Shown piece by piece: positions 10,301 to 21,900 of a DNA stretch of 64,000 nt. The notes beneath the pieces were generated by a model. That model searched no databases. It had not been told where the DNA came from and saw only the letters and a list, made by a program, of their open reading frames with translations. Each line of letters begins with the position of its first letter. Position 1 is the first letter of the stretch. A program made the translations under genes and the position numbers. The stretch is from Scolanthus callimorphus (taxonomy: Eukaryota > Cnidaria > Anthozoa > Actiniaria > Edwardsiidae): assembly GCA_033964015.1 (NCBI GenBank), contig CM066916.1:15106501-15170500 (forward strand). Direction: 5' to 3'.

Positions 10301-12550
10301 CGACTTCCGAGAAAACACTCGCTTCTCGCTACAGAGGAGAGTTGTATGACGATTTTTGTTTTCTCCAAACGAAAATATTATTTATGATCGTACTGAAACC
10401 AATCACAAAGTTCCCCTTTCACCACACCTTAATAAAATTATAAAGTAATACAGTGTAGTTCATACCAGCATAAACACCAGTGCCGGAATCCAAGTTGACT
10501 ACGCCAGAGTTGATGCAGTCCCATAGCGTGGTGCCCCGCTTGGTCTTTTTATTCTTGAGTTGATCAAATACCTTGTTGGTGAGGTATTTCTTTAGCAGAC
10601 ATTTCGGATTACACTTGTCGCTCTTCAGGGGCTCCGGAAACGCATTCTTGGATCGGTACCTTGAGTTGTAAAAAAATATTTTCGTGACCAGGGGTGCTAC
10701 TATTCGTCACGAAAAACCGGGAATTCCAGATGGAATGTCTATGGTACTTTCACGTTTTCGGTCATTCCGGTTTGGACGAGTGGACACACATGAGCGGTTG
10801 TCCCGCCGTTTCGGTTGGAACGAACCGATCGAAATGGATTGAACCAATGGTTCGAAATCTGGTACTCCAATCGGTTTTATGACCAAATAATGTAACCGAC
10901 CCAAACCGATGGTACCATTTGACGCAGATTAAACCATAACCGGTCTCATTTGGCCAATGGTAAGCATCCGGGGCTCAGCCCAAAATAAGATAAATCTCAG
11001 CCACCACTGTCACCAGTCAGGGCCATGCAATAACAATGTAGGCAATGACAATGATAATGGCAAACTCCACTGAATGACAAAGACAAATACCAATGAATGA
11101 TGAAGACAATTGCAATGAAACAATGGCAATGGACAATTCCAACTATAATGCACGAGCGCGCTGCATGTCGATAGATGTGGGAAATTTGTCAAACAAACTG
11201 TTAAAAAGCGCGCGCTGCATCCTGGTAGTTGTGGGACACGGCTTGGGCATTTCTGAATAAAGAAGAGCGCGCGCTTATAGCTGGAAACGTCCATTACAAT
11301 TGATTGACAATGATAATTGAAATTATTCCAACGAAAAGCAAGGAATAGTTACCCAAGCAATTTTAATAGAGATTAATTCCACATTTCTCAGATCATCTCT
11401 CAGATCATGTAAGGTATGTCACGAAGAGGCATGAAGAAGACATGAAGAGGATGTGACCGCCTTTGTGCTGTTTGACTGTTTTTAGACGACTGTCGACTGT
11501 AATGGGTTTAAAACAGATACACTAAAAACCCGCGTATAAGAACCTGGATTTTTAATTAAGCCTAAACACGTTCATATATAAATGGTATTTAAAGCAAATT
11601 TAGGCTACGAAGGTTCTTAAAATAGGTTCTTAATTTTCATATGAATTTCATTTAAATACATTACAAATAAATTTAAGGAATTATTTGAATATGGTAAACA
11701 TCCAACATAGTACTTTTAAGCTTCAAATAAAAAAAAAAATATCTCAAGTTTCTTTTAAATGTAATCAGATGATGATCTTAATTCAGCAGTTTGTATACAC
11801 CTTACAGCAACTCCACTGATAAGAGCCTAACTTAAAATTTTAGTAGCCTTAAAATAGGTTCTTATGTTGAGGGGGCTTAACAGCTTAACAAGTTCTTAAA
11901 ACCCAGGTTCTTATACGCGGGTTTTTACTGTACTGACAATTTACCGAAACGACGGTCATCTTTAATTCTTATACACTCTTTTTTTTATAAGAACGTTCAG
12001 TCTGAAATTTACCCAAATTTTAAGAACATGCTAAGAACATGCTTGAGCCTCAGATAGGAGCAAAATAGATTTATTTTCAGTGATGCGTTCTAAATCCAGA
12101 ATCAAATGCGTTAATAATAACGACCTTCAATATTGTAATTTATAAATACTCTTAAATACTTCATTTGTATGTATCCTTCTATAAGATCTATAAGATCTTT
12201 CAAGAACATTTCCAGCCTCAAACTGCTCCAAAAATAAGAACGGCCAAGCCTCAACTGAAAATTAGACGTTCTTATAAAAAAAGAGAGTGTAATCCAAAAA
12301 TAGGAGCTCATGGTACAAATATTAATTTGCACATTTTGATTGACTTTGGATATCCCACAATTTCTTTTTGAACAATAGAATTCAAGATGACCGCCGTATC
12401 TCGCGTAAGGTAATCAAGCCCGTTAAAATAAAAGAACAGGCAAACGATTTGAGAAATAAAAGTTTATACAATGAAGTATTTTCGAAAAGAAAAATCCTCC
12501 AAAAGAATTCATAGCGTTACTTACTTCTCCGCTTCAGCCGCGTCTGCCAT
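5858..12550 (-). CDS. Two-domain (contiguous dimer) arginine kinase
   Basis: Transfers phosphate between ATP and arginine, buffering cytosolic ATP. Coding exons in transcript order: 12550-12525, 10659-10466, 10047-9638, 9222-8924, 8029-7869, 7396-6966, 6550-6433, 6362-5858; about 714 residues, matching two fused 350-residue kinase units as known in sea anemones. Each half has the guanidino-kinase signatures: [41 protein letters not shown] and [18 protein letters not shown] with the reactive Cys, then RGIHGEHS and ISN(K/R)RRLGLSE. The last two favour arginine over creatine kinase. The domain junction is a phase-2 intron using donor GA|GTAAAT; read through, it would give a stop at 7867-7869. 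Single-base shifts near 9943, 7004 and 6362 must be corrected to keep the frame. A pseudogene is possible, but codon-level conservation argues for a working gene with assembly errors. Confidence 0.85.
7869..12550 (-). CDS. Arginine kinase, domain 1 exons (exons 1-5)
   Basis: Exon 1 encodes MADAAEAEK and splits in phase 2. Exon 2 carries the N-terminal helical region and [10 protein letters not shown]. Exon 3 carries the start of the catalytic domain through GCNKEWPEG, exon 4 the nucleotide-binding core ([14 protein letters not shown] and CPTNLGTG), and exon 5 the C-terminal [19 protein letters not shown]. Domain 1 has introns after YAG, WPEG and HIQ that domain 2 lacks. Exon 3 loses one base: ACATGAACCGGAG occurs where domain 2 has ACATGAACCCAGAG, shifting the frame at about 9943. 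Confidence 0.8.
11130..11293. mobile_element. Foldback element, TGGACGATTCCAGC family, copy 2
   Basis: TGGACAATTCCAACTATAAT at the left end and TTATAGCTGGAAACGTCCA at the right end form an imperfect inverted pair. The interior is the reverse of the copy at 1663-2260. It lies in intron 1 of arginine kinase. Confidence 0.6.
11518..11932. mobile_element. Foldback element with ACCCGCGTATAAGAACCTGG ends
   Basis: TACACTAAAAACCCGCGTAT at the left is inverted at the right end, with about 28 bases pairing and one mismatch. The interior is AT-rich with repeated GGTTCTTA motifs. It lies in intron 1 of arginine kinase. Confidence 0.6.
11972..12291. mobile_element. Foldback element with TACACTCTTTTTTTTATAAG ends
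   Basis: The left end TACACTCTTTTTTTTATAAG followed by AACGT is inverted at 12260-12291. The interior repeats AAGAACATGC. It lies just 40 bases from the previous element, in intron 1 of arginine kinase. Confidence 0.55.
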
Positions 12551-12570
12551 TTTGGCCGGTCCTCGAGGAT
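12551..12570 (-). other. 5' untranslated segment of arginine kinase, start of a spliced leader exon
   Basis: Directly before the ATG, the minus strand reads CATTAG|ATCCTCGAGG, a good 3' splice site 20 bases upstream of the start. The 5' untranslated region is therefore probably split by an intron, with one or more non-coding exons further upstream (higher coordinates). Confidence 0.45.
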
Positions 12571-13082
12571 CTAATGAAAAAGTAAAACATAAAAACGTAT
12601 CAATATTATATTGAACTAATAATTTGGCTCAGCTTTATTGCATTTTGTGCGGCTCTCCAACCTTACGCACGATGACAGCTAGCACTACAGATGCAGATCT
12701 GACATTTTTCTAAATTTGTCATGCGCAAATCCAAATCCAAATCCAAACCCCCAGGTCCAACTCCATGTTTCGATTGCAAAAACGATCTTTACCACGTTTT
12801 GATATAAGTATTTTAAGTTTCCACAGGCCTACGTTTTGCAAACAATACGGTGGAATGGGAGGGGTGTGATATCCTAAGAAGGGCTGTTTGAGCAGCGAGC
12901 TCTTTTTAAGGTTAACGTCCCGACTTTTCCCCTCCATATTTTAGAAACATTCTATTTTGAGAAGTCGTCATGTATTTAACAATTATTCCTATGGAGCCTG
13001 AATAGACTTTGCGTCCATAGCTCATGGAAGGCCAAACGGGCTACTGACTTAGAGGCCATGAGGACGAGAGGAATGATTGTTT

Positions 13083-13211
13083 TAGTCAAATCATACTAGT
13101 AGGTCAATTTGTATTGCCAACGTTTTCTCGTGTATGTTTCTTTGCCACTTTCTGGCTCACTAGTAGCTCATGCAACCAATCAGAAAATAGACCACTAGTG
13201 TGATTTGACTA
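13083..13211. mobile_element. Small foldback element with TAGTCAAATCATACTAGT ends
   Basis: TAGTCAAATCATACTAGTAG at 13083 pairs with ACTAGTGTGATTTGACTA at the right end. Similar sequence, in the opposite orientation, recurs near 26738-26830, so this is a family. Confidence 0.55.
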
Positions 13212-13220
13212 TTAGATGAA

Positions 13221-13466
13221 TAGAGCGGATTTCAGATGACCGTCGTGTTTGCAATTGGTTTGCTTTCTCATTGGCTGCTTATTTCTATCAACCAATCAAA
13301 TTGCGAACTAATTACAAGCAAGGAATTACTAGCCAATTGGTTCGGCTCCTGATTGGCTGGGCTGGAAACCATTCAGCAGTAAGTTGTAATTACTCTTGTT
13401 TCTGATTGGCAGGTGATTGCACAATTGCGTTTACTTTCACGATGGTCATCTGAAATCTGCTCTATA
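13221..13466. mobile_element. MITE family with TATAGAGCGGATTTCAGATG ends, copy 1
   Basis: TAGAGCGGATTTCAGATGAC is inverted at the right end (GTCATCTGAAATCTGCTCTA). Interiors of the family are rich in AATTGG and CAATCA motifs. Other copies are at 28743-29002, 39127-39259, 39329-39806 and 48409-48542, with a lone end near 10230-10258. Confidence 0.65.
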
Positions 13467-13521
13467 CAGTAGAAGCGACTGACTAGATTGCAGTCTAGTC
13501 GTCTCTCGATCATAAAGGTCA

Positions 13522-13745
13522 CTTGAGATCGCCGTAATCTTGGACCTTGGGATTTGGGGAATTTTTCTATATTTCATGCTGCGATCTTGGACGATCTTAG
13601 GCGATCTTGGGATTTTTTCTATATTTCATGCTGCGATCTTGGACGTTCTTAGGCGATCTTGGACGATCTTAGGCGATCTTAGGCGATCTTAGGCGATCTC
13701 GGGCGATCCTAGGCGATCTAGGGCGATCCTAGGCGATCTTAGGCT
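13522..13745. repeat. Minisatellite of 10-base GGCGATCTTA units
   Basis: About a dozen variants of GGCGATCTTA or GGACGATCTT follow each other, interrupted by a 30-base segment with TTTTCTATATTTCATGCTGC that itself occurs twice. Confidence 0.75.
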
Positions 13746-15790
13746 CCGAGCCAATCGGCCTCACGCTTTTCTTTGCTTTTTCCTCGAGTTCTCGATTCCC
13801 GAGGATTCTCTAAAATTCCCGACCTTATTTGTGAGGACTTCCGAAACAGCCGTTCTTATAGCTGTCCTTCCCCCTCCCGTATCAATAATATATTAAATCT
13901 CCTATGAATTAAAGCTCTTCTGATCTGTTATACTCGTTTTATTTTAGCATTGGACAGTAGCTGCGGCGTGAGTTGATTAGCGGACGAAATGCAGGAGGAG
14001 ATACTATGCTCATGGGCATATTTATCATGTTTATCACGATTCATTGCACGCAAACTAATATAGTAGCGGATCTTTATTAAATACTAGCAACTTTTGCCTT
14101 AGAGGCATCATAAACAATAATCATGAAACCATCTTGAATTGCTTTGCTCGAAAAACAAACCTACATATGAATATCTGCTTTTAATAAGACAATATTCAGG
14201 TCACCGAGAAACATCTCGTTCAGTTCATTAGGAAAAAAGATATAAAGAATGTTTGAAGCCGTAGGTTGATCACTAGATGTTTCCAGCTCATAATTTAGAT
14301 TTTCTCGTAAAAGTTTTATTTGCAGTATACATTGGTATTATCTCTTGGAGTGCTTAAACAATAGTAGAACAGCTGCAAGTAAAATAAACAAGAGGGCAGA
14401 GGTGCAGCATTTTTCTATTTAATTTAACATCGAGAATTCTATTAAAAATATCATACAATTCCCTTTGTATCAAAACTCTATAGAAAATGCCAGTGTGTAT
14501 CTTCGCGATTTTAGTGTTACAAGAACTAGTCAAAATTCAATTATAACTTCTTCAGAAACTTTTGAAAATGCTCCACTTCTTATGCTTAACGGCGAAGGCG
14601 TTTTAGAAGGGGAATATATTCTGAAAGTATTGCAAATTACTAATATTATCTCTCTCTCAAATCAGAGATTTTGGAGAAAATTATATTCGTCTTTACACAC
14701 ATCTGGAGCATGTGATTTAAACTTCCTTTCACTGACTTTACATGATGGCTTGCTGTCTTGTGCCCCTTTATATGCAAATGTAGCGGAGCAATTATTGCTA
14801 GCAATCACCAGAAAAGGAATTGCCAAGCAAGGAGAGACAGCAATAGAGAGATACTGCTGCAATAGCTAAACAACGATATTCGCATGTAAGTGAACTATTT
14901 ATTTATTTTAACCATGTAATTCTTTCCGCCGTTCTGAATGCTCGTTTTAAGCACATCCGCAATTGTTTCACAAGCAATCGGAAACATTAAACTGGTGCAT
15001 TTAGATTTTACACAAGACGTTTTATAAAGAACAGTCCAAAAGTTATACTGGTTCTAAACATGCAATCGATGCATACATATTTGTTTAATTTTGTTTCCTC
15101 TTTTTTGTTTTCTCTTTTTGTTTGAAATAATATTTGTAGACCACCGTATACAAGCACATATACACCTATTTAAAAAACCTTGCCTTGGGAATTGGTCACT
15201 CAAGCAATCTTTTTTTGAATTAGCTGTGTATATCAGTATATATATTATCCATTTCGTTTACCATTTAGACATTTTTTAGTTAAAGAAACACGTTTTCCAA
15301 GAAAGGTAATTCAATGAAGGGAAACTTATTGCGCCTTAAGAAAAACTTGCTAAAGTCAGCAGGGTTTATTAGCGCGCGGATCGTAGGGAAATCACCAGCA
15401 CATAATATATTTCGGACAGGCTTATCTACAAAATGAGGCAAGCTGAGCTCAAAACGTCCTACTTTACATAATGCAATTTTCTGTTTCACTTGACAGTTTA
15501 TAATACATAGAAAAATGCTGTTATTGTCGAGGTGGACTTGAGGGGGGGGGGGGGGGGAGCTCTATGCATCCCCAAGACCCCGTCCACACGTATGAATGAA
15601 TTTGGAACATCATCTTTGGTGTGTAGTATAGAACAGTATAGTCCAACGATCTGACACGACGTAGGCCTTATTCCATCCATGATGTGTTTTTAACAGGTTG
15701 GAGTCGTTATTCTGCCATAATGAACTCCATTTGTTGTGCGCTGGTGATCTATTGTGTGGTACAAACCTCCACAGGTTAGTCGAACAGCCG

Positions 15791-16192
15791 GGGGGGGGGG
15801 GATGACTCGGAAATTTTCAGTTTCACCCCTAAACGATACCAAACATGGCGGGCCATGGCGTGGCTTATTACCCTAAAAGATACCCTAAAAGATGAGGTCT
15901 TATGTACCAAGTAGGCGCGAAGGACACAGGTAAAAGGTGAAAGATACCCATCAAGAAATTTCCGTGTTTGTTTCTAATTTATCGTCTTCTCGAATCGAAT
16001 AATCTCTCTTTCTTACACGGTTTTTAGAAACACCATCACAAGAAAAAACAATTTGGACACAGTTTCGGCCCTAAAAGATACCAATCTCCCTAAAATTTAT
16101 TGAAGATCACGATCACCCCTAAAAGAGACCAAACCATCGTGATTTCAACCCCTAAAAGATACGACGATCATCCCCGACCCATCCCTGTCCGG
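15791..16192. mobile_element. CCCCTAAAAGATACC element, diverged copy
   Basis: The sequence starts with a G run and GATGACTCGGAAATTTT and ends CGATCATCCCCGACCCATCC. It carries several CCCTAAAAGATACC motifs in between. Related copies are at 26420-26620, 47297-47662 and 60398-60703. Confidence 0.5.
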
Positions 16193-16372
16193 GTAATAGA
16201 GTGTCAGGTGTCGAGTGATCTTTCGAGTTTTTCGTTTACTTTGCATTATAATTGTTCACTCATTTCTATCATGGACTGAACGCAGCGTATTTAGTGATCA
16301 CGTGATCATCGCGTGATGGTGATTGTGCTTGGATTGCCTTGCAATGAAACTAGTCACATGTTCAATGAGTGA

Positions 16373-16462
16373 TAGTCAATCAATCAATCAATTTTTATTT
16401 ATAAAAAGCAAAATCCAGATTACATAGGATGCTCTGCAAATAGCAAAGCTAGTCAAGGCTAG
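16373..16462 (-). mobile_element. 3' tail of a non-LTR retroelement or SINE, copy 1
   Basis: On the minus strand the sequence runs CTTGACTAGCTTTGCTATTT, ATCCTATGTAATCTGG, then a T- and A-rich stretch ending in (TTGA)n. The same tail is on the plus strand at 36232-36322. Two copies with the same 3' end and a short tandem tail are the pattern of target-primed retrotransposition. Only the tail is recognisable. Confidence 0.5.
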
Positions 16463-16947
16463 TGGTTTTACTTTGCGCCTGATTGGCTGACGGGAAAAAC
16501 TTCAGTGCAGCATAACTTGTAATTTCTTAATTTTGTTTGTGCGGATTTTATTGCATTCTGATTGGCTTAAAAGTGCTTAACCAAAAGGAACTTTTAAGAA
16601 TCTGAAATTCACACTGATTGGCTTTCAGTTTTTTTTATTAAAATGAGGATAACCCAAGTTGAGCCCTGATGTACAACTAGTGTACTAGATTCTCTTGAAA
16701 ATGCAATAGTTTTAGTACTGCATTGATTGTAAGCGCGTTTTGTTTATAACAAACTGGAGACGACAGTGGAGCTGTTGAGGTAAAATCGTCCTGGGCACAG
16801 GGCAAACGTCAATCAAGTCGCCTCGATTACATTTTCAAAACATACCGACACATAACACTTTCAAATAGCAAATTTTTTCATTGTTTTGTCTTCGACGCGA
16901 CTCAAATTCGACGTTTGCTCTAGGCCTTAGCTAGTCAAAGTAACCGG

Positions 16948-18948
16948 ATGGTAAAGAATGTTATATTTGCTTCTGTTGCAGCAGCTTGGCCATTCGCTTG
17001 GAGTACAGTTGCAAGTGGAGCAGGTATGTTATGTCGAGATATAAATATCATAGGACAATAAAAAATATACTCCAATTATAAATGCAGAACCAAAGCTATT
17101 TCACAGTGTCGGCGATGGTGGTATTGTTTATTCAAAACCTTGAGTTAGTTCATCCAGGAGTATATTACCCGGAGTAGCGATCTTTCGCATTGTCACTGAG
17201 CAATCACTGCTGGTCAACACTGCGCTATTTTTAGCATCAAAATATATTCCGTGCTTTCCAGCAGAATCTAAATTTCGATAATCATTGTAGTGATTTTAAG
17301 GTGTAAAACCAAAAAGACGTTGAATAATCATAAGGAATCTGGGATCTATAAATAGCACAAATTGCACTGCCATGGCAGCAAACATAGCCAAAGATCAACG
17401 CTCTTTGCCGCTTTTGCTATGGACTCCTGATTTTTTGTAGTATTTGATAAGAAGTGAGTGAGTGCCCCGATTATGATTGTTCTGCTCTTTATTGTCGCAT
17501 AATGAGCACTAATCCGCTATACCCCGAGTCTCTAGCAGACTTTTTTTCCTGTCAATGTGATAAAAATAGGTTTATCATCAGAAATGCGGACGTAGTAAAT
17601 GGATAACAGTAAAGCGACACCCTTGCACTTTGTCCCTTTTGCTTGGACAATACATCTAGCTGTTAGGCAAATCAAATACCGGATAAAAGTCGTTTTCCGA
17701 TTCTATACGGGGAGTTCCGCAAGCATGTTCTATGATCACGCTTGACGGTGATTCTTAAAAGCTTCGATAATAGCATTATCAAAATGATGATAAGACTACT
17801 TAAGCCGGGGAAATACGAGGCACAAAATCCCTCAACTTGTCGCGCAACATTGCTGCGTTGCAAGTCTAATGTTTGTTGCTCGTTTTTCATCAAATTCACA
17901 ACTTGTCGCGCAACATTTTGTTTTGATGATCACACATGCGAGTCCAAGGCGAATTTTGCCCCTTAGCACTTCATTTCTATTGACCAACCAACTTTGAATC
18001 GTAGGCAAAATGTTGCGCGACAAGTTGTGTGTTTGATGAAAAACGAGCAACAAAGCCAGAATTTGTGTCTCAAAGTAGACCCGCGTTCTACTTCGCGCAA
18101 CAAGTTTTCACAACCTGCAACAAATGTTTTTGTTGCGCGACAAGTTGTGGCGCGAGATGAAAAACGCGCAACATCGATCATCAACTTGCAACGCAACGAT
18201 GTTGCGCGACAAGTTGAGGGATTTTGTGCCTCGTATTTCCCCGGCTTTAGATGGAAACATTTTGGAATCAAACGACAATTGACAGGTTTCAGATGGCTTC
18301 TGTTATTGCTCGATAGAAGGCTGCACACGTTGCTCGACACTGAAGTCATAACAATCTGAATCTAAAAGTAGACCAAGTCGAGTGGATGTTCTCTCATAAT
18401 GACAATAAGCGCTTTCTGTGCCATGTTTCTGATTGATATTTTCAATATTCTAGCATGTCCTGCCAACTGCAACTGCTTCACTGGGAACAAATCATCTACT
18501 TATAACAAGGCCGAATGTATAGGGGGTGAGTGGTGGTTAGCCCCCCATGGTGTCTCGTCGACTACTTCACATCTGTACGTACAATTGTAGAAAGACTAGG
18601 GGGTGTCAAGGTTTTTTTTGTTAGGGGCTCGTGATAACAAAGACAACCATGTACCGCACGCTTTATTTGAAAAACGATCGCTGTGTGTTGAGGGTACAGA
18701 GTAGTCTTTGTAAAAGCACGGAATCGGTATCAAACACTCTGTAACAAGAAGATCGCAAACTAGAATGTATTTTCTGCATCACGAAGGCTCCGCCCGTATT
18801 TTTTGCAAAGAGATGAGGCTCCGATTTCAAACTGAATAAACAGGGTTCATTTTTCGTGTTCAAGTAAGTTAAAAGACGTTTGTAGCGAAACGTTGTCGAC
18901 TTGCCGCCTTCTTTGCTAGGAATCCCCCTTACCTTATTTGGAAGGTCT
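16948..18948 (+). CDS. Signal peptide and LRR N-cap exons of the LRR membrane protein
   Basis: Exon 16948-17023 encodes MVKNVIFASVAAAWPFAWST and ends in phase 1 at GCAG|GTATGT. Exon 18454-18525 encodes the cysteine cluster CPANCNCFTG and KAECIGG, a typical LRR N-terminal cap. An alternative start inside the preceding sequence (18399, MTISAFCAMFLIDIFNILA) would also give a hydrophobic leader without splicing. A tiny exon at 18920-18948 (CTAG|GAATCCCCCTT to GGTCT|GTAAGT) would encode GIPLPYLEGL if its five-C run were four. Confidence 0.55.
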
Positions 18949-21900
18949 GTAAGTATTTTTCCTCATATTTTACCTTCACAAACTGGAAATCCACCAAAAC
19001 TTGCCGATACTCGAGAAAAGTCGTACTCATGGTCGCCATTTTGTTAAATTTTTGTCTCGACAAAGGGCCTTGGACAAACCACAGGTAGCCCGCGCATATT
19101 CGCAAAACGACAACGCTATAGCGCTCACACTGTTTATCAACATTGCCATTGTAATGTTAATGTGCCAACCGTAGATTGAATAGCGCCCTTTGTTCTGAAC
19201 CAATTCGATCTCAGGTTGGCACATTATATATCTCGATAAGTAAATACTCGCGCTCGGCCGGATTGTAAACAAAGAGCTCAAGATCCGGAGAGGCTCGGAA
19301 GTTACTCTGCGATAAAGAGCGGGCGATGATTAATCGGGAATTGATGAACAAGAAAGAGCCGAAAATCTTTCATAACTCATGTCTTTTTATTGTCAATGCG
19401 GGTCTTCTTTTTAATTTTGCACGTACGAATTAATAACGAAAATATGACATTATTGAAATGGTATACCGCCCTCAAGTCTGAAGATCTTATTCTATCATAT
19501 TTAAAATATAGTTGACCTCAATTTGAAGTGACAAGTTTTATTATGACAGCCGGCCTAAGATTTACTTCATACATTCTGCGAAACGAAAGTATGCTAACGG
19601 TATTACATCAAAGATTTGTGCCCTCCCTAAAATACTAAGCTGCTATTTCTGATAAAGAACAACAAAAGAACATTGAAAAATCGGCTCGATATGTAACTAG
19701 CAAATGTAACAGTATTTGACAACAATTGTTCTTTTAAATATATTTCTGAAAAATCAATTACCGATAACGCACATTTGCATTTGCACGGAGAAGATTTTGC
19801 CCTATCAGTAAGTTAGTAATACTTGGTTCTTATAAAATGGTCATATAATATCTGGCAGATTTAGGCATCTTTTACGAGGTCGTTAAATGTATTATTATCT
19901 TGTGGGGTCAATGCTATATTTTCCGTAAGTGTTCAATATATTTCAATAAGCGGGTACAAGGTGTGCTGGTTTTGTTGCTTTTATCTAAAAACCCTGCTGC
20001 ATACTCCATTACTAGAAAAGAAGATTTATGTCATAACATAAAATTCACAATATAATCTTAATTCAGTAAATGTATCAATTGTGACCAAATAATAGAAACA
20101 GAACTGCTTTGTCAGTCGTCTATATCTTAAATCCTCCTGCATTTAAAATTGAACGGTTTAAATATTTCTTCATTTACGCTAAAAATTTTAATAATTGACA
20201 ATGAGGCTACCGACTCCTAAAATACCATGTAAGTTTAACGGTGAAAATCATTCACGGTTTATGAAAAATTATAAACATAAGCTTACCTTTTTTGGCGAAA
20301 ACAAGAGTGCTGCCTACAGAATAGAGAAAAAACACAATATAGAATAAGTAATGAGCTTGGAAATGTTGAGCGAAGTATGTGTTATCGCTATGCGTGAGGA
20401 GAAAGAAAACTTATATCGAACAGATTTGCGTCGGTGTAGTTACATACCTCACTGACAAGAAGAGTGCTTGAGAGTTACCCCTCAAGTGGCAGTGACGGGA
20501 TTAAGCCGCGAGCCTACGGCGAACCACGGCACGCCTACTTTCCATATTTGGGAGAGCCGATAATATGGTCCGTCAAAAACGCGGTATAATCAACACATGG
20601 AATATTGACCAAAGCTGTTTAACGTTGTGAATCTTTGAAAAGACGAATGAATGTCGAGATACAAATAACCTTTAAACGTGACAGGTTGGCATGCATTTAG
20701 TCCGCGCATGAGTGTCATGAGTGACCTTATGGTCGAGGCATTTGAGTTTGCAAGAAATGGAACAGAAAGTTTTTGGGACGTCTTTCAATTCTTTTCTTGC
20801 CTACAATAATATTTAAAAGTTTACTAAAAGTCTACCTCCCAAATCTTGGGAGCATTTAGCCTCGTTCCCAGGCGCCTTTTACCTGCGCACAGCCTGTCGG
20901 TTAATGACGTCACAGATAATCTGTCAGTCACACAGTCGCGTTGCGTGACGGGGAGAGAGAACAGTGTAAATAGAAGAAGTCTGATGACGAAGTTGTGAAG
21001 TGATACCCCAATCTAGATTAAATATCCCCAGTGACACATGCACGCCAGGTAAACGCTACACCGTTCACTCTTTAACACCGGAGGTATCGCGAACTATCGC
21101 AAAAAAGTTTCCTTGTTTTCCGGGTTAGACACGGGATGAACATGGTCCCGTGCAACAAATTGGTTAACCGGGACAGAAAAATATTTATTCACAATATAAG
21201 AAACATGTTCGTGCCTGAAACCTCGTGCTTGATGTGTCCCCTAGTTTGCCCGCAACTATAGCGAGTGAATAACCCAGTACTTTGTGTTTACTGGCAGGGA
21301 CTTGCACGGAAATATGATCACCACCATTACCAGACAATACCTGAGGAATCTTCGAAACCTGATAGAAATGTAAGTCCAGGGATGGGACTTACTGTTACTG
21401 GGCTGTCACAAATACAGAAACAGATTCTAGCGGAATCTGTGGCTTGGTAAACTCATGGCTGGTAAAGACCAGCTATGAGTTCGATAGTCATGATTCGATG
21501 GGTTATTCAAGAAAACGTTTCGAAAAATTTAAACTAGTACGTTTTACATTCGTTTGATGATCTTTGGGGCTCTGTTTTCAACTTTTATTTCGCATAACAC
21601 TTCTTACCGTCCCCCTTCCCCCCCCCCCCCCCCTTACCAGTTGATCTCACCTCACAGGGCGCAAACGATTGTTTGTCAAAACCAAGCGTTCCTAGGTCCA
21701 GCAAGAAAAAAAAAAAAAATTTAAACATCGTACAAGTAAAACCCAGTTTACATTAGACATAAGACAAATTGTTCTGAGGAGATGGAAATTTTTTATGCTT
21801 GCTCTATTGCACTACTCTTTTGTTAAAGTCTGTTTGGAACGCTTGGCGGTGCAACAAAAAGTCGTTCTGATTGGCCAATTTGAGAACAAGTAATCATCCC

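Larger units (their letters stand above)
12571..16947. other. Interval between the arginine kinase and LRR-receptor starts
   Basis: These genes diverge here. I see foldback elements (13083-13211, 13221-13466), a GATC-rich minisatellite (13522-13745), a CCCCTAAAAGATACC-type element (about 15791-16192) and a retroelement tail (16373-16462). An open frame at 14465-14869 has no recognisable family and no splice or promoter support. No gene is claimed. Confidence 0.5.

Noticed and set aside
5858..12550. Creatine kinase instead of arginine kinase
   Set aside because: [15 protein letters not shown] and the guanidino-specificity loop length fit arginine kinase, although CPTNLGTG has a creatine-kinase-like Gly.
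14465..14869. 134-codon open frame in the intergenic region
   Set aside because: It opens at a TTG, has no recognisable motif, is AT-rich like its surroundings and has no promoter or splice support.
18399..18525. Single-exon start for the LRR protein (MTISAFCAMFLIDIFNILA)
   Set aside because: Not excluded, but the upstream exon at 16948 gives a phase-matched signal peptide and the TATTCTAG before CPANC is a strong acceptor.
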